From Porticoccaceae bacterium (GTDB lineage Bacteria; Pseudomonadota; Gammaproteobacteria; Pseudomonadales; Porticoccaceae), in NCBI GenBank assembly GCA_019090225.1, contig JAHRWI010000275.1, forward strand, positions 1 through 7,286: DNA of 7,286 nucleotides, written 5' to 3'. Each line of letters begins with the position of its first letter. Position 1 is the first letter of the stretch. The position numbers and the translations under genes are program-made. Below, in pieces: positions 5,727-7,286 of this stretch. The notes under the pieces are model-generated. The model did not search any database, was not told where the DNA came from, and saw only the letters and a list, made by a program, of their open reading frames with translations.

Positions 5727-6959
5727 TTACTCACTTTGATCCACAACATCCAAACCAAAGGACGTGTGCAAGGCCCGAACGGCCAATTCCAGATATTTTT
5801 CCTCAATCACAACCGTAATCTTAATTTCTGAGGTGGTAATCATCTGGATATTGATACTGTGTTCGGCGAGGGTTTGAAACATCTGCGATGCGACACCGGC
5901 ATGAGAACGCATTCCCACTCCCACCAACGACACTTTGACGATATCTGCATCTGCAATCACTGTGGGTGCCTGTAAATCTCTAGCAATTTCGTGCAATTTT
6001 TCTTCGGCCCGCTTCATATCATTACGGTGCACAGTAAAGGTCAGCGCCGTGGTGCCATCTTCGGAGACGTTTTGCACAATGACATCCACTTCGATATTGG
6101 CCTCGCCGATTGGTCCCAATATTCGATAGGCTACACCCGGGGTGTCGGGAATACCTTGAATGGTTAATTTAGCTTCATCGCGATTAAAAGCGATGCCTGA
6201 GACCACCGGTTTTTCCATGCTTTCGTCTTCCTCGAGAGTAATCAGGGTGCCGGGGCCATCTTCAAAACTGGACAATACACGCAGCGGCACCTTGTACTTG
6301 CCAGCAAATTCCACGGCTCTAATTTGTAACACTTTTGAACCCTGGCTTGCCATTTCCAGCATTTCTTCAAAGGTGATTTGGTCGAGCCGCTGGGCAGATT
6401 CCACCACGCGCGGATCAGTCGTATAAACCCCATCGACATCGGTATAGATCTGACATTCATCCGCTTTCAGTGCTGCAGCCAGGGCCACCGCCGTGGTATC
6501 CGAACCGCCACGACCCAGGGTAGTGATATTGCCATCGGCATCTGTACCTTGAAAACCAGCCACTACCAGTACCCGCCCAGCAGCTAAATCGTCCTGCATC
6601 CGATGCACATCAATATCCTCGATACGTGCCTTGGTGTGGCTTTTGTCGGTAAGAATTCGTACCTGAGCCCCAGTATAAGAGCGAGCAGGGCAGCCTATTT
6701 TTTCCAGAGCCATCGCCAGCAGAGCAATCGTAACTTGCTCACCGGTTGACACCAGCACGTCCATTTCTCGAGGCGAAGGTGAGTCAGTAATGTTGTTAGC
6801 CAGCCCGATAAGTCGGTTAGTTTCCCCGCTCATAGCCGACACCACCACCACCACCTCATTGCCAAGGGCGCGGAAATCAGCAACTTTTTTTGCCACAGCT
6901 TCGATGCGCTCTACCGAGCCGACTGAAGTGCCGCCATACTTTTGGACTATCAAACTCAT
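5727..6959 (-). CDS. lysC: Aspartate kinase (lysine-sensitive type, alpha/beta class)
   Basis: A 410-residue cytoplasmic enzyme that phosphorylates L-aspartate with ATP, the committed step to lysine/diaminopimelate, threonine and methionine. The N-terminal amino-acid kinase domain (about 1-230) shows KYGGTSVG (7-14), STGEQ with Glu74, GRGGSDTTA (149-157) and YTDVDGVYTTDPR (172-184). Two C-terminal ACT domains (about 265-340 and 345-410) would bind the feedback amino acids; they include IPDTPGVAYRIL and GMRSHAGVA. The sequence closely resembles Pseudomonas LysC. I chose the ATG at 6957-6959 because family members begin with M-x-LIVQK. A GTG at 6978-6980 would add seven residues, but it lies next to a possible -10 and has no ribosome site. 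The chosen ATG also lacks a clear Shine-Dalgarno. The gene sits between alaS and csrA, as in pseudomonads. Confidence 0.97.
   Translation of the reverse strand: MSLIVQKYGGTSVGSVERIEAVAKKVADFRALGNEVVVVVSAMSGETNRLIGLANNITDSPSPREMDVLVSTGEQVTIALLAMALEKIGCPARSYTGAQVRILTDKSHTKARIEDIDVHRMQDDLAAGRVLVVAGFQGTDADGNITTLGRGGSDTTAVALAAALKADECQIYTDVDGVYTTDPRVVESAQRLDQITFEEMLEMASQGSKVLQIRAVEFAGKYKVPLRVLSSFEDGPGTLITLEEDESMEKPVVSGIAFNRDEAKLTIQGIPDTPGVAYRILGPIGEANIEVDVIVQNVSEDGTTALTFTVHRNDMKRAEEKLHEIARDLQAPTVIADADIVKVSLVGVGMRSHAGVASQMFQTLAEHSINIQMITTSEIKITVVIEEKYLELAVRALHTSFGLDVVDQSE
6216..6233 (-). promoter_or_regulatory. Possible internal ribosome site and start for the LysC beta subunit
   Basis: GAGGAA (6228-6233) stands 9 nt before an in-frame ATG (6216-6218), which is Met248 of LysC. 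Starting there would give a 163-residue protein made of the two ACT domains. That matches the position where alpha2beta2 aspartokinases such as B. subtilis aspartokinase II and C. glutamicum LysC start their beta chain. The motif also encodes a conserved acidic run (Glu-Glu-Asp-Glu-Ser-Met), so it may exist for protein reasons alone. Confidence 0.4.
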
Positions 6960-6981
6960 TTTTGCACTAATACCCGACACA

Positions 6982-7011
6982 TCTAGATTGATCTGCGTGG
7001 GGCCTTGTCAA
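6982..7011 (-). promoter_or_regulatory. Candidate proximal lysC promoter
   Basis: A perfect -35 hexamer TTGACA (7006-7011) is followed after 18 nt by TCTAGA (6982-6987), a poor -10 with three matches. Transcription would begin near 6975, only about 16 nt before the preferred lysC ATG, and would exclude the upstream GTG start. The weak -10 makes this uncertain. Confidence 0.35.
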
Positions 7012-7053
7012 CAGGCAGTTGTGGAAATACCGACCCAAAAATTTAGGGGCGGC

Positions 7054-7061
7054 AATATATA
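7054..7061 (-). promoter_or_regulatory. Candidate distal lysC promoter (extended -10)
   Basis: TATATA/TATATT (7054-7061) is preceded by TGG and followed by the GC-rich GCCGCCCC, a layout seen in growth-rate-controlled promoters. No good -35 is present; TTTAGT at 17 nt upstream has three matches. The leader would be about 88 nt and begins with an imperfect hairpin (CCGCCCC with GGGTCGG, 7030-7052). It shows nothing like a lysine riboswitch, which is much longer. Confidence 0.4.
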
Positions 7062-7072
7062 CCAATTAAGGG

Positions 7073-7106
7073 TCAAACTAAACGATTTTTTACCGTCCCA
7101 GTTTGA
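7073..7106 (-). other. Stem-loop just after alaS
   Basis: TCAAACT and AGTTTGA (7 bp) enclose a second short stem GACG/CGTT around an A-rich loop, 10 nt after the alaS stop. It is placed where a terminator would be expected, but no T-run follows on the minus strand (CCCTTAATT instead). It may protect the alaS mRNA 3' end or act as a weak stop; alaS-lysC read-through remains possible. Confidence 0.4.
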
Positions 7107-7116
7107 GAAAGCTGAA

Positions 7117-7286
7117 TTAGGAGCTTAGTTGCTCTTTCATCCAGTCATGAACTGAATCTATCGCTACGGGCAAAGCATCGACATCCACCCCGCCGCCCTG
7201 TGCCATATCCGGTCGACCACCACCTTTACCACCCACTTGTGCAGCGGCAAACTTCATCAGGTCTCCGGCTTTTATCTGGCTGGTAA
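7117..7286 (-). CDS. alaS: Alanyl-tRNA synthetase, C-terminal end only
   Basis: The last 55 codons and a TAA stop (7117-7119) of a gene that begins beyond the window. The protein charges tRNA-Ala with alanine in the cytoplasm. The visible part is the end of the C-terminal (DHHA1/C-Ala) region, including the hallmark glycine-rich motif QVGGKGGGRPDMAQGGG followed by a short helical tail ending Trp-Met-Lys-Glu-Gln-Leu-Ser-Ser. The motif agrees with E. coli AlaS nearly residue for residue. Catalytic and editing domains are not in view. The position upstream of lysC and csrA matches the known alaS-lysC-csrA arrangement of pseudomonads and relatives. Confidence 0.97.
   Translation of the reverse strand, partial: TSQIKAGDLMKFAAAQVGGKGGGRPDMAQGGGVDVDALPVAIDSVHDWMKEQLSS

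Noticed and set aside
6982..6987. TCTAGA palindrome as an operator
   Set aside because: A 6-bp palindrome occurs often by chance and there is no larger dyad around it.
6960..7116. Lysine riboswitch upstream of lysC
   Set aside because: The interval is about 157 nt including promoter elements and shows only short hairpins, not the large multi-helix lysine aptamer.
6790..7128. A 112-codon plus-strand ORF across the lysC start and the lysC-alaS gap
   Set aside because: Most of it is antisense to the conserved lysC N-terminus, it has no recognisable domain, and it runs out over promoter-like intergenic DNA and the alaS end.

Overview
The window looks like a core-genome region of a gammaproteobacterium. 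On the minus strand, read from high to low coordinates, lie the 3' end of alaS, a Pseudomonas-type lysC, csrA and a tRNA-Ser(GCT). This is a familiar gammaproteobacterial order. The CsrA protein is nearly identical to the E. coli protein, and LysC matches what I remember of pseudomonad aspartokinases almost throughout. Moderate GC in genes and AT-rich intergenic DNA would suit a marine or environmental Pseudomonadales/Cellvibrionales-like organism, but that finer placement is inference.

Layout: positions 1-4952 (plus strand) hold a tripartite RND efflux operon. It consists of the C-terminal end of a periplasmic adaptor, a complete 1124-residue inner-membrane RND permease and a complete 433-residue TolC-like outer-membrane protein. 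Consecutive genes overlap by 4 bp (GTGA, then ATGA), which suggests translational coupling. Positions 4953-5093 are a short intergenic stretch where the two transcription units converge. Positions 5094-5345 carry the tRNA-Ser(GCT) unit on the minus strand, with promoter, leader, gene with encoded CCA, and a strong intrinsic terminator. Positions 5351-5539 are csrA, whose own terminator begins inside its last codons. Positions 5540-5726 are the csrA leader, with a strong Shine-Dalgarno, several GGA motifs, a candidate promoter and a possible 18-codon leader ORF. Positions 5727-6959 are lysC, with a plausible internal start for a beta subunit. Positions 6960-7116 are the lysC upstream region with two candidate promoters, and 7117-7286 is the end of alaS.

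Function: the efflux genes would form a proton-driven pump spanning both membranes; its substrate cannot be read from sequence. The minus-strand genes are housekeeping: alanyl-tRNA charging, the first step of Asp-family amino-acid (and diaminopimelate) synthesis, global post-transcriptional control, and a serine tRNA. The two halves look functionally unrelated and meet at the 3' end of the tRNA, a common place for genome content to change.

I found no CRISPR array, transposase, integrase, toxin-antitoxin pair or recognisably new system. The points worth a second look are regulatory architecture (terminator inside csrA, tRNA promoter overlapping that terminator, possible csrA leader ORF, internal lysC start) and the unusual proton-relay residues of the RND permease.
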